From positions 1 through 64,000 of the forward strand of contig WIXG01000299.1 of the NCBI GenBank assembly GCA_009869945.1: DNA of 64,000 nt, in the 5' to 3' direction. Positions 21,720 through 34,014 of the stretch are shown here, in pieces. The notes below the pieces were generated by a model. That model ran no database searches. It was given only the letters and a program-made list of their open reading frames with translations, and was not told the DNA's origin. The translations under genes and the position numbers were made by a program. This DNA comes from Mesaphorura yosii (lineage: Eukaryota > Arthropoda > Collembola > Poduromorpha > Tullbergiidae). Within the stretch, counting starts at the first letter, position 1. Every line of letters begins with the position of its first letter.

Positions 21720-23399
21720 TTTATTTCTAAATTCGCGTGGGTTTTCGCCGATTTGCCAGCACAGCGTCTTCTCTTCAATTAATGTCACAGAAATTAGCTT
21801 GGTTTCTTTGTATTCTTTTGTATCATGGCACTTTTCCTGGAAAGAAATTAAAGCAATTATTTTCTTTAGCCAATAAAATGAGAGCATGGAATAGGACACC
21901 GGCACGGCCCAGCCTCTGGTACGTGTTCACTGTCCAGGCTCGTACTGCCTTCGATTTCCATTTCTTTTCTACTTGGTTTCCTTAATTATAGGCTACGGTG
22001 AACAGAAATGTCAATAGGATGTCAGGTTGTCACATCTCCTTAGAAAAAATACGAGGCAGCATGGCAGCCTTGCCACTGCCACGGCTTTCAACGAAATTTT
22101 ATTGATTTGACCCAATGAAAAACCTTGGCAGCTTTACTCCGTCCGCTACGGCACCGCTTCGAGTCAGGACAGAAGCAGAAGGTAATGATCATTTATCATT
22201 CATGACTCACACTCATGAGATATGCATTGCTATTGACTTTGTATTTTCATAACATGACGGAATTGACGCGAGAGCCGGGAGCGTATTTCTTGGAAGCGTT
22301 CGGGTGCGCGTTCGTGTCCAGCAAGTTCGAAGCGAGATAATGATTATGATGACTGCTTGTTATGCAAACAGGGCAGAAGAGACCTAGAAGAGTGGCTAAC
22401 AGTCGCCAGGCGCGAGAAGCCTTCACGACACGATTTCGACTCGGTTCGGAATCGATGCTACGTTTATAATTACTTAATTACATTGGGTAATCGCCATCAA
22501 GTCTTGGCTTAAAGGCTGGGAAAGCCTTGGAAATTGGAAAATGTGGAAAGTTTCCTCTCAACGCAAGCAAGCACTCGTAGGCTTTTGCTGCCTGCATTGC
22601 ATTAATTGGTCCTTGAAAAGAATGGTTAATCAACGTGTCTCACGAAATTCGATCGAAGCTTCGTTCGTTCGGAGAACTAATCAGCAATGGACAATGAGCA
22701 ATGAGCACTGGCTTTGGCGTTCGTGATGCAATGCAATGGTATTGGCGATATTGTTTTGACAATTGAAGTCTTGGAATTGGAATTGAGCAATTGCTTGGCT
22801 CTACCGCAGCTTTTGTCTACGTGCCGTGTCTCCGGAAAATGTGGAGTACCTGGAAAAACGTACGAAAAAGTACAATACAACCTTGGCTCGCTAATGGCAA
22901 TGGCTAATAGCTACGGCAATCGTAATGCAATGCCAATGACAATGGCGTACGTATCTTTTACGTATTTTCCTTCGCTTTCTTTTCTTCCCTGAGCCGACGT
23001 GAAGTGCTGTGATGGCAGTGATGGGCCTTTATTTGTACTACGCTCGGTTCAGTTTTCATACCGTGCTTGGTCGTGCCGTGTGCCGGACTTTCCTTTTAGG
23101 CTTTCAGTCGCTTGTCCAAGTCTCCTTCGTTTCGGTATCTCATTCTCAGATCTCCGTCCAAGCGGGCAACATCAACATGCTCGTGGTTAATTGTCCATCC
23201 CGTGTAAAGTGTAAAGTAGTACAGTTGTAAGTTGTAAATTTAAGTGGGTAACGTGTCGCTAAATTCCAGTGGTTGTGCCATGTTCCTGAATTAAACGGAG
23301 CGCCTTGTGCATTATGTCGAGGACTTTTCATAGTTTAGTTACTTAAATACTCTTTTACAGCGCAGCAGCAGGGAGTATTAATAAGAGCCAAGATTAAGA
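21720..23399. other. Intergenic, no gene recognised
   Basis: About 1.7 kb with only scattered short frames. It includes the 3' UTR of the four-TM gene and the promoter of the large ankyrin gene. Confidence 0.5.
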
Positions 23400-26300
23400 A
23401 TGTCTGTAATGCAAAACAACATTTTCGTCCACGCCAACCCGCCAAAAGGTAAGAAACAACTTACCCGAGGCTGAGCCTTAAAGAAAATCCAAGATCTTAT
23501 TGATTTCATGATTCATCTTGCTTTTGTCTTTTGTTGTCAGCCGTTTCAGGCTCGGGCCTCAACATTCGCCAGTGGGTCAAGAATGGGGACGTGGACAAGC
23601 TGGAGGCATACGTACTCGAAGGACAGGGCGCTAGGCTGCTCGGGCTCGCCGAGGCGACGGGCGACAGTCGCGTCCGGAATTTTCTCCGCTCCGTTCCCGG
23701 GCTCATGGCGAAGGTCGACATGATTCACGACACAGTCATCCGCGGTTCGCTCCGGGAGACTCAGGCGCTGCTCGACAAGAAGAAACTGGCCACGGCTCGG
23801 GACGCCGTTGGCCGTGGGCTTCCACATAAGGCTGTGCTCTATAATAATAAGGCGGTTATCGAATGGCTGGGAAAGAAGTATCCGGAGACACTCAACCTCA
23901 GAGATAACGTAAGTCCAGTCCAGTTCAGTGAAGCGAAGTCAAAGACACCGAAACTTTGAAGCTTAATTGCCGTAATTTATGCATGCATGCGTCTTCGTCT
24001 TGGGTTTTATGACCCTCCATCACGGCATGAATTAATCAATACTTTCAATACGATTCTCGTCATGCCCTGCATTGCAGGAGGGTCGAACACCTCTGCACTA
24101 CTCGGCCGCAACGCGGGACGCCGAAGACATGTACAAGCTGCTCACCAACCTCGGCGCCTCGCCCGACATTCTCGACCTGCACGGCCACCGACCGATGTAC
24201 TACGTCGAGCACCCCGAGGAGCTGGACATCGAGGGTCCCAACACCATCGGCGCGGGTGCTGGCGTTGGCGGCGGCGCCAGCACTGGAGTGGCTGGCACGG
24301 GCAGCACGGGTCGATCCCTCTCGCGTGGGAAGCGACGCCGCATTTCACCCATCTCAAACTCACACTCACCCCGGAAATTTATCAGTAGGTGTATGTACTC
24401 ATTACTTTTACTTTTGCCTTTCGCTTTCCATGCATACGGGACACTGTTGACTATCTTTAACACTTAAATAAGTAAATAGCGACAACGACCAAAAGTATTC
24501 GAAATTCGCACACTCGCAGTTCACACATTCGTACGTAAATGTCAGCGGCCAATAAACTCTGGTCTGGCGTGAGTGTGATTGTCATTTTAGCCGGACAAAA
24601 CTCAAATTCGATCTTTGGTTTTCCTGGAGAGTTTCTGTTTCTGCTTACGTGCACTGCGAATAAGAAACGCAACGAATTTAAAATTTAGAGCCACGACGTG
24701 ACGTCTGTCGTGTTTACGTGTAGAAAGTTGCATTTTTACTTTTCTTCTTACTTAAGCTTTCACAAGATTACGTAAGAATGATGTCATGGGCAAGAACTCG
24801 ACTTCAAGAGTCCAGACCCTCCAGACTCCGAATCGCCAGGGTCAGACGAGTGTCCTTTATCCTTGGCGGAGCATCCTTGGCAAGGAAGTTTTGCGCCTTG
24901 GGTGTCTCTATTGTAGTCATTTTAATGAATTGGCTTTAAATTGCTGGAAAGGCCTTCGATATCAATTTTGTGTTTATGTTGGTTAAACGTTAAGCGTTAA
25001 ACGTTAAACGTGGTTGTGCAAGTAAACAGAGTCATGTAAGCGTACGTCCGTACGTACAAGCTACAAGGTTACCAGCCCATTGTATCAGAATCTTTTACTA
25101 CCCGCTCGTTTGTTGCGCAAATATGAATTGTCCACACGGGACATCGAAGAAGAAGGTCGGCCGGTCAGTCGAGCAGGCGAGGCGAGCTACTTCAAGGCCG
25201 TGTCTCGTTAGTCGTGTCGTGTCGCCCTCGTTTTGTTGTCGACAACTACGCACTTTAATTTCGCTTCGCAAAGGCAAAGCAAACAGCAAATTGCATGCGA
25301 CATGCGATTTGCGATTCCCCGATGGCCATTGCAATTGCGATTGCGACTGGGATTCTCAATTCGTTGATCATTAATCATGACTACGAATCTTGTTTTTTTA
25401 TGCCTGCCCTTTCCTGTCTACAGTTTCCCCCGTCGGCACGCTCGCCAACGGCCTCAACTCGATCTCCCACAACATCTCCTCGTACTTCTCGCAGCAGTCG
25501 TCACCCCCATCCGTCTCCCGCGCCCAGATCCGGATCTGGATTCACGAGAAGGACATCCCCAAGCTGGAGCGGATCGTTTGGTCGGGGAACGGAGAGAAAC
25601 TGCTGCTGGAGACAAGCAACAACAGCAGAGTCCGGAGGTTCCTGGACAATGTACCCCATCTCCTCTCCCGCATCAAGTCGGTGCACGCTGCGACCATCAA
25701 CAATGACGTCGAGTCGCTTAAAGTAAGCCAGGCCACGCCAAACCAAGTCTTTGTGATCTGTGGCCTACATTTTGAGCCTGAGCCGTAAATCGTAATTCGT
25801 ATTCGATTCGCAATTTGTAGTCACAAATGCGAAAAATCTCATTCAGAAAATAGTCGTAGACGACGACTTGTTGAATTATTCACATCGTCGTCCATCAATC
25901 ATTCGAGTCAGGTCGACCTACAGAACAGAAAACTTTGTAATGTCAATAAATCGATTTCCGGCCCCAAAACCAAAGCCAAGTCCGAGCAGTTCAAATTTCC
26001 ATTGTCCTCCTGGCCTGGCCTTTGCTAAGGTTCTTTGATAATGAGAAGGCTCAGTTTTCAGTCTTTTCGTTGTTTATCGTACCTGTAAATATTGGACAAC
26101 ATTCGCTTGCGACGTGCGCCTTGCCTGTTTCGTTAGCCAGTCGCTCATGTTTCGTGAATTTCGTGTTTAATCAATAACTCGGACGCGGACCCGAGTTTCA
26201 GGCTCGCATCGTATTTCGCATTTGCCAATTTCTGGTATCTGTTTTCCTGTTCCACGCAGAGGCCAGCCAATAATGACAATAATAATAGCCATTAAGCTAC

Positions 26301-29300
26301 TTACGTGCTCTGCATGTGAATCGCAAATTGCGAATTTCGTACGTATTATGTGGATCCGTCGATCGGAATTATCGACCCGAGCAGCCGAGCCAAGTAGCCA
26401 AAAGCCAAGTGAACCTATTGTTTGCTTGCCTTGTACTAAATATTTGATTAAGGCAAACGCAAATGCATGCAATAATCGCTCCCAATATGGCAATACGGCG
26501 ACGGCGTCTTATCGTGTCTATTGTCTGTATTTTAGGACATGAGGAGACGAACCGATGTTCTGGAAATCTTCAAGAGCCAAGACTCCCATGGACTCACACC
26601 ACTGCACAAAGTAAGCCTTTGTTTTTTATGTGACAATGCAATGCTCTGAACTTTTGCCCTCGTTATGTCAAGTAAGAGTCGTAAATCGTGAATCGTTCGC
26701 TATGGTATTGTTAAATCTAATGATCTTAATCTTAGTCTCAAATAAACCTGAATACTGAAGGAGAAGTAGTGAGAAGAAGAGTAATTGGCCAGGCCCATTT
26801 GCCATTTCAAATAAATTTCCTGATAATGGTGATAAAGATAAAGAATTACATGCAATTCCGTCGGCATCAGGTCAAATTCGTAGTCATATTGTCCCACCGC
26901 GCCGGCGCCAGCCGAATGCAAATAAATTGTTAATGTTAATGCTTTCTCTTCGTCTTCGCGTGATTTAGGCCGCTGGACTCTCCCACCGCCCGGTGCTCGA
27001 GTACCTCATCTACGAATTTCCGGACCTCATCAATGTCACCGACCGGGAGGGCCGTGGACCCCTGTACTACGCGGCCAGAGACCAGAATCTGTACCAGTTT
27101 CTGCTCAAAGCGGGCGCTGATGAGAGCGTGGTCGATTCGGTATGCTGCGAACACGGGAAAATGCAAACTTCCTGCAAATTACTTGAACTACTCCTAGACA
27201 GAGCCTCGTATTCTTGCTTTTCAGAGGGGCAAGACACCAGCGTACTACCGCACACATCCCAGCGAGCTGGACACGCGCTATCTGCGTCTCGTTCCCGACG
27301 CCCCGCGCGTGTCCGGTGATCTGCTGGGCTGGGACCGGGACGGAACAGCCGCGACAAACAGCACAGGAGGCCACAGCCATCACACGACAGCCAGCATCGG
27401 GGGCAAGCAGCGTGGGCGCGAGCAGCGGAGCAGCAGCGACGAGTTTTCGTTGAACGAAGAAGGAAACATGATCATCTCGGAGGCTACGGGCAAGTACGAC
27501 CTGGAAAATGTCGACGTCGAGATTCGGGAAGACGAACTGCGCGTCGACGATGGGGATGGCGGGGACGACAATTTCGAGATGGAAGAGGCAGAGATCGAGC
27601 GAAGCATGGGCATGGAGAAGAGAGTGAATGGCGTAACGACGCAGGCCGAGGCGCTGATGGCGGACGACGAAATGGAGCGGCCCGGGCAAAAGCAAAAGAC
27701 CAGCAAAACGAAATACCACGCGAGAACCGGATCAATTGCAGTCGCAGGCGCAGGCGCCGTCGTCGCCGGTGCTTCTTCGCTACAGAGTAACAAGTCATCG
27801 TCAAAATTACAGCCACGCGAAGAGCAGAGGCCTTGGCCGATGAACGAGACAGTCGAGATGGTCAACGAGGAAATCGAAGCCGAGGCAGACTCTGGCATGA
27901 GCAAAGCAATTACGAATGCGAACGCAAAATCAAACTCGAATGCTTCTTCTCAGCAGAAACAGAAGCAGGCAAACCAGAGTCAGGCTCAAGCCAAGCCTTC
28001 AGTCCAGAAACAGGCGATGGCGAGTCGAGGTGCGGGCAACAAAGTGCGAGTGAACGGAGAGGAGGTCGAGCCGGCACGAGAAGTGGAGCTCTACAACGAC
28101 ACGCCGTACCCGAACGCGAGCGGGAGCTTACACGAGCCATCGTATCGAGAGACGGTCGAGATACAGCGAGAATACGACGAAGGGGCGCTCATCTCCGATG
28201 AGCCGCCTCCGGAGCAGGAGTACCCCAGTCTCGGGCCCGATGCCGGCGCCGAAGACGACGACATTGAGACGGCGTTGAGGAATCGCGACATGGAAACCCT
28301 CGTCGAGAAGATTCTGCAGGGCGAAGGCGGCCTGCTCATGAACCGGAGTGCTCCACACCCCGACGTGCAAGAATTCCTCAACAACGTCCCTGCGTACATG
28401 ACGAAAATCAACGCGATCCACGTTGCAGCAGCGGCCGGAAGCCTCCGCGATCTGCAGACGCTCCTGGATCGAAAGCGGCTGGCTCTGGCGAGGGACGAGC
28501 AAGGTCGCGGCCCGCTGCATCAGGCAGTGCTCCACAATCATGTGAACGTGGCCAAGCATCTGGCCAGCACTTACCCACAAGTAGGTCGATAGTCGAGTGG
28601 TCAACTCTTTAATTAAGCTTAAGCTTAAATCAGAGTATTGGCTTTTGGCTTTTACCACGCGACACGTGGATAATTGAATCAATTATTTAATTGCTATGTT
28701 AGACCCTTCGGCTCCTGGATCACAATGGCCGCTCGGCTTTGCACTACGCGGCTACGCTGCCCGATTCGGGCCAGATGTACAAGTATCTCGTCAATTGGGG
28801 CGCGGATCCGAATGTGAAGGACGGGCTCAACAACACTCCGGGCGTTTACTTGCGGAATCGGGACCTGCTTTCGATCAAGGAGCTCCTAGGCACGAGCACG
28901 GAAGGTCGAGGGTCTGGGCAGGGCACGCGGTCGAAATCACAGACAAGCGATCGCCAGCAGCAGCGACAGGAGCAAGAAATGTCCAGCGGAGGCGCCGCCA
29001 GGCCAAATGGAAATGTCGGAGCTGGCGCGGGCCCGACTGAGCGTTGGGAGCGCCCGAAAACCCCCGACGGTAAGTCTTTGCTCTTTTTTCTCCCTGTTTG
29101 GCGGCTCCCTTACCCGGTTAAGGTCCAGTTCAGTAGTGAAAGTATCCAAAAGCAAAATCGTCTTCAGTTGCGGTGCTCAGCGCTCTCGACACGTTCTACG
29201 AGACGACCCTCATGCGAGAGGAGTCCTTCTGGACGCGAGCCTGGCGTAAACTGACCACCACCACACAGGGCAACGTGCAAGTCAAGCTTATGGCACGCAA

Positions 29301-30569
29301 ATACCTTCACCGGGCTCTTTTTGAGGATCTGAAGCGACGCGTGACCACGTCGGGCGCTACGCTGTTGGACGTCCTCAAGTTTTACCCGCAATTCTTCATC
29401 GTCGCCCCTGACCCCGAAGCCTACGACGTGTTTCGTCAGCTTTTTATTCCGACACTGGCCGATTTGAATCGGACGAGCGTCGGACTCGGCGGTGGAGTTG
29501 GAAGTTATGTTTTTGGAGACCACGACACGCGTAAGTTGGTTATTACGACACCTTCGTGTTGCATGCATTTATTGAGCAATTAGTAATTGTCCAATTAAAA
29601 ATTATTTATCAGCCACCCAGCTTCCGTTTTGCGAAATCCCGCCCGTCGATGTGCCAAGCAAGTACGTGTCGCTCGTGCGGGTCCGCCTGAGTCGAAACAT
29701 TGTGCCGTTCCCATTTTTGCCGTCAATGCGCCGCGAAGATATGAACAAAGTCAGCAATGCACTCAAGACTGTGAAGCTGAACTGGCCGTGCTTCGATCTC
29801 GAAGTGCTCGATAAAGAGACGAGGGCGAGTCTCGAGCCGATTTGCTGGCTGCCCGACGTAAGTTGATTGGCTCAAGCATTAATTAACAATTATTCTGTCA
29901 ATCGAGCATGTGATTCTGATTTCAGGTCAGCAAAGTCTCCCGCTACTGGCCAAAGGCTCGCTATTTTCTCCTCAGCCACGACAATTCCGTTCAAATCTGG
30001 ATCAACGCCGAAGATCATCTGGACATTATCGTCCAGTCCAAATACGGGAAGCTTTATCCGATGCTGGAGACTCTGAATGATGTGTACCTCCTTTATGCCA
30101 AAAAGTTTGCGTTCTACCGAAACGAAGACTTTGGGCACTTGACCGTCGATCCGCTGCACTGCGGAACGGGAGTGAAGGCAAGTCGAGTCGAGGCGGCGCC
30201 GGCTACAGCATTTAAAGAGGCGGGTAAAATTCGAAGCTGGCGCGTTAATTTAAACTATTTTTTTTACAGATTACCTTCCGGATTCGGCTCCCGACACTCA
30301 TGCAAGACCGCACCGACCTCACGACCCTCACAAACGAACTTAACCTCAACATTCGCTGGAAGCACAACCGAATCGCCAACTCGGCGACTCGCAACTTGGA
30401 GATTGCGCCCGACGACTGGGTCGAGATTGAGAACGTGGCAACGCTCGGCCTGAATGAGTTTGAACTCTGCGAGTCCATGTCGACAGCAATGAACCAACTC
30501 ATCGCGGCCGAGGCGGAGCGGGCCCGCATCGCTGCCATGATCGAAGCGGCCAACAAGAACAAGAAATGA
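23400..30569 (+). CDS. Ankyrin-repeat protein with C-terminal phosphagen-kinase-like domain
   Basis: Twelve exons: 23400-23448, 23541-23908, 24078-24384, 25424-25722, 26536-26610, 26969-27139, 27225-28580, 28703-29069, 29168-29530, 29613-29857, 29926-30177, 30270-30569. All phases agree; 1383 aa. Ankyrin modules appear three times, each pairing a helical lead-in (IRQWVKNGDVDKLEAYVL; RFLDNVPHLLSRIKSVHAA) with ankyrin repeats (GRTPLHYSAATRDAEDMYKL). Exon 7 adds a 250-residue charged linker. Exons 9-12 encode an arginine/creatine-kinase fold: N-domain KYLHRALFEDLKRR and LLDVLKFYP ... APDPEAYDVFRQLF; catalytic domain RYWPKARYFLL, WINAEDHLDII, and a tail GLNEFELCESM like GLTEYQAVREM. Several substrate or nucleotide Arg positions remain, but the catalytic Cys of the CPTNLGT loop is Asp (DPLHCGT) and Arg of TxRAS is Lys. 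It is probably a pseudokinase. Intron 11 is GC-AG. Introns of 0.8-1.0 kb (24385-25423, 25723-26535) show no other gene. Confidence 0.85.
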
Positions 30570-30800
30570 ATCGCCATCCGCCAAGCCAAGGCGACATTTG
30601 AGCTTTTTGAGTAGATTTTGCTTTTGGACACTTTTTGAACCAAAGAAGTCCAAGTCCAAGATCAAGTCGAAATTGTAGAAATTGAGAGATTCTTGAGATT
30701 TTTGAGTAGTTTCCTATTTCCTCGCTTCCACTCCGCAAACCACAAAACGAAAACTCGTCTGTGATTTTTAATACCTGACAATTGCCAACTCTCGTCGTAG

Positions 30801-32410
30801 ATGATCCGGGCGCGGGACTCGACCGACAGCAGCAGCGCTTCCCAGCTATCTGGTCCGAGGAGGGCAAGTATCTGGCCTCCGTGCTCGGGGACGCGCTCGT
30901 GAAAGGCCTGACGCAGGTCAGCCAGGAGCGCCCGACGGATCCGGTCGAGTACCTCGCCAATTTCCTTCGCAGCTACCGCGACGCCGAAGGGAGGCCGTTG
31001 CAAAAGGAGGCAATCGCCGCCGCCACGTCCGCCTCGCAAAGCATGCTCGAGGCGACGTCGATGGTCACGGCCGTCGGGGCGGCTGGCGCGGTGGGCACGG
31101 CGGCTGCTGCTGCGGTGCTCGCGAACGGCGGAATTCCCAGTGCTCGCCAGACGGCAACAAGCAACACGAGCCAGCGCCAGCGCCTACCACGTGAAAGTTA
31201 TGAGGAGCCGCCCGACACGGCCCCACCGCCCGCACACGTTGACGCCATAGCCATCGCAAGCAATACAAACAGCGGCACGGAGCAACGCGGCGGCGCCGGG
31301 CAAGGATTCCGTCGTCAATCGACGAGCAAATCGAATAATTCGCTCCCGCTTTCGACGCCCGACTCGGAAGATATGCTGCAAAAACTCGAAGACGAGGCCG
31401 ACGCTGAGGACAAGATCGAAGAGCAGCCGGAGCCCGAGCAGCCGAGCCCCACGCCGCAGATGCGGGACGACCACGGACAGAGCGTGTTGCATTTTGCTGC
31501 GTCGCGCCCAGGCGGAGCGCAGACGATTTACTCATTTCTGCAGAGCCCTAATGTAAATCTTGCATGGCGCGACGAGAATCTGAAGACGGCTCGCGACGTG
31601 GCTGCGCAAACTGGCCGCACGGAAAATCTGAAGATCATCGACTCGTTTGTGGTCGGGTTGGCCGTGCAAGGCGATGTCGAGTCACTCCAGCGACTGCTGC
31701 TCGACGGCTACGACCATCTTACGGGCATAGAAGACATGTCGCGTAACAAAATTCAGGACGCTGCGAGGAACCAGCCGGCCGTGCTCGACTTCTTGAACTC
31801 GATCGAAGTGTTCAGCGTGAAATTGCAGGCGCTGCACCACGCAGTGAGGATGGGCAGCCTGGATCAGGTCAAGAAATTCCTGAGTGAAGGTGAGTCCATC
31901 CCACACTTTAATTACTGCAGATTGCAAAATAATTAACTTCAAAATTCCCGCTGGCTGTTTGCTACATTTACTCGTCCTCACAGATCCACGTTTAGCTGCA
32001 GCCATCGGTTCTTCTGGCCGAACGTCGCTCCACGTCGCCGTTCTTGTCGAGGAGCACGCCGTCGTGCAGTACATCGCGAAGGAATTCCCGGAAACACTGA
32101 AGCGCGGCGATCACGTGAGTGCCAAGCGCCAGAGTCCCGTTGCTGTCATTCATTTAACTGACTTTCGACCTAACTCTCTCTTGCTTAATCCTTGATTTTT
32201 TGCATTGACATATGGCAGCTCGAGCGAATGCCGCTGCACTACGCGATGGGCGTCGAGAAGGTAGAGAAGATGACTCGGATCCTCGTCCGAGCCGGAGGCA
32301 AGCGCGTCGTAAAGGACATTCGAGGCCGGCAGCCAAGCTACTACTTTATTAACCGTGAGGAAATCGCCATTCTGCAGGAGCAGGAAGAACGCCTGAAGCA
32401 ACAACAGTGA
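30801..32410 (+). CDS. DPY-30 motif plus ankyrin repeats; probable alternative 3' end of the ankyrin gene
   Basis: Exons 30801-31889, 31984-32114 and 32219-32410 encode 470 codons with no ATG near the beginning: the frame opens directly after an acceptor (CGTCGTAG) in phase 1. Exon 8 of the preceding gene ends in phase 1 (29069), so splicing 29069 to 30801 gives ...PKTPDDDPGAGLD in frame and would yield a 1467-aa isoform lacking the kinase-like domain. Exon 9 also ends in phase 1. Residues encoded at 30851-30983 contain a DPY-30-type dimerisation helix pair (YLASVLGDALVKGL ... TDPVEYLANFLRSY). An acidic linker and a further ankyrin module follow (QSVLHFAASRPGGAQTIYSF; LHHAVRMGSLDQVKKFL; RTSLHVAVLVEEHAVVQYI; MPLHYAMGVEKVEKM). 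DPY-30/RIIa-like motifs dock proteins to axonemal or AKAP-type partners. A separate gene with an unseen first exon is the alternative. Confidence 0.7.
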
Positions 32411-32887
32411 ATGTGCGGCAGAAATCGGCACGAGCAGGAAATTTGAATTTAAAGCAGGCTGAGGCTGGGCGCGTACCATTTCGTTTTTAGCGCAAGGCGC
32501 AACAAGCAAACTCTTTTCTATTTGTGCTTCAATTTTCTCCTCTCCTCTGCTTTTGGTAGGCTAATTAATTTAAAACTTTAAAAGTTTGAATTTTGTGCTT
32601 TAATTAAGCTTTAACTGCTAAGTTTTTATAGATGGTGCTAATTTTAACTGCTACATATTTGGTGCTTGAATCGATGAATTTTAAAATGGTGCTTTTGGCT
32701 TCTGCTTTATTAATCTAGAACCTCCTAAATTAAGGTCAGGTCAGGTGAGGTCAACAATTAATTAATTAATTAACTAGAAACAGTAGTAACTTTAAGTGAA
32801 TGAAGTGAATAAAATAAACTGGAACTGTAATTTACTGCAGTCTAGCTGCTGATTTACTGACTTGACGGGAATTGAGATCGTTTATTT
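32411..32887. other. AT-rich spacer between convergent genes
   Basis: 3' UTRs of the ankyrin gene and of the PGAP2-like gene meet here. It contains a short (ttaa)n run at 32758-32774 and AT-rich sequence, no gene. Confidence 0.6.
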
Positions 32888-34014
32888 TCACTTGACGAAC
32901 CGAATCGTATCTCTTTTGAACCTGACATTAATAATCACCGTGATGTACTCGCCAATCGCAAACACGGAGTACAGGTAGTTGATGCAAAAGTACTTGTGGA
33001 CAAGGTTCCCCGCGATCATAAACAGGATGAAAAAGAACTGGAGACCCAGGAGGAGTCCGATATGATTGTAATAGCCCGTCACCGCCTCGTCGAGCACAAT
33101 GCCCTTGGCCCGCTTCAGAAACCGCGTGCAGTACTGGAGCACCTCCGCCGTGAAAGTGAGCACGATGAAAATGTAGAAGAACAGCGAGTGGAATTCTGGG
33201 TCGCAGTCCAGCGAGAAGGCTGGAATCATGAGCAAAGCGATGATCTCCAGCACGTCGATTGCGTACGCGACCTTGAGCACGATGCAGTTGATCGTCGAGT
33301 TTTCGTACCAGACGAGGTACATTCTGTGCAGGAAGTGCGTGCTCAGAAGCCGAGCTACAAACACGATGGCCATCGCGATCGTCCAGATCCCCAGTCCGAT
33401 GCGGAAGGAACTCATGGATCGAGACAGCGACGGGAGCACGTTGAACGGATAGATGTACTCCGAGCTGGGGTTGTCCTTCTCCTGCTTCTGGTCGCAGTAC
33501 TCCCTCGTGGCCTTGGAGAAGTCGATGACCAGCGCCCAAATGACGCCGCACGTCATCGTGATCCAGATGATGATCTCCAACCATTTGAAGTACAGCTCAA
33601 AGTTGATTGTCACTGAAGAAGAGCAGAATACAGAGGGATAGTTCCAGTTAACAGCTGATTCAGTTCGCACGCGCCTTTGGCCGCCTTACCTTCGACCGAC
33701 GGCATTTCCCGTTGAAACTCCTGCAGCGAGATCCTCTCGTCGTCTCCCGGGAGCTCGTTTCCATTCTCCTCAAGCACAGTCTGAGTGTACGGCTCTTCTC
33801 CTTGCCCGGACCCGGATACCGCATTGGCCTCCGCCGCTGCTTTTTCACCTACGGGCTGGGTCCTCCGTCGACTGTAAGTTGTGGCAGAGCGCTGGAGTCT
33901 ACGTCCGGCTGCGGCAGCGCCTGGCTCACCTTCGCTTTCACCCTCTCCTTCTGCGTCTGCATTGGGGCTGTAGAACGAAGCTCGACTGTTGAGCGTATGT
34001 CGAAACATGACCAT
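32888..34014 (-). CDS. PGAP2/FRAG1-family membrane protein with long N-terminal extension
   Basis: Exons 33690-34014 and 32888-33612 (intron 77 nt, phase 1) encode 349 aa. Exon 2 carries about six transmembrane helices. Its pattern matches PGAP2/FRAG1: PFNVLPSLSRSMSSFRIGLG resembles the luminal NYLPSVS...RFCIGLH segment; AIDVLEIIALLMIP is followed by the conserved acidic/His patch CDPEFHSLFFYIFIVLTF; VHKYFCINYLYSVFAIGEY aligns with the terminal HNMYCEAGVYTIFAILEY. PGAP2 remodels the lipid of GPI anchors in the Golgi; DRAM/Sfk1 proteins share the fold, so the exact role is open. The first exon gives a 108-residue Ser/Glu/Arg-rich extension absent from typical PGAP2. The frame stays open upstream of the chosen ATG to an acceptor-like CACAG at 34157-34161 and would add a hydrophobic helix (GILLVVVSTIVIGMVMF), so the true N-terminus may be longer. 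Confidence 0.72.

Noticed and set aside
31065-31535. 156-codon minus-strand frame under the DPY-30/ankyrin exon
   Set aside because: Antisense shadow of a GC-rich coding exon whose plus frame has clear ankyrin motifs.
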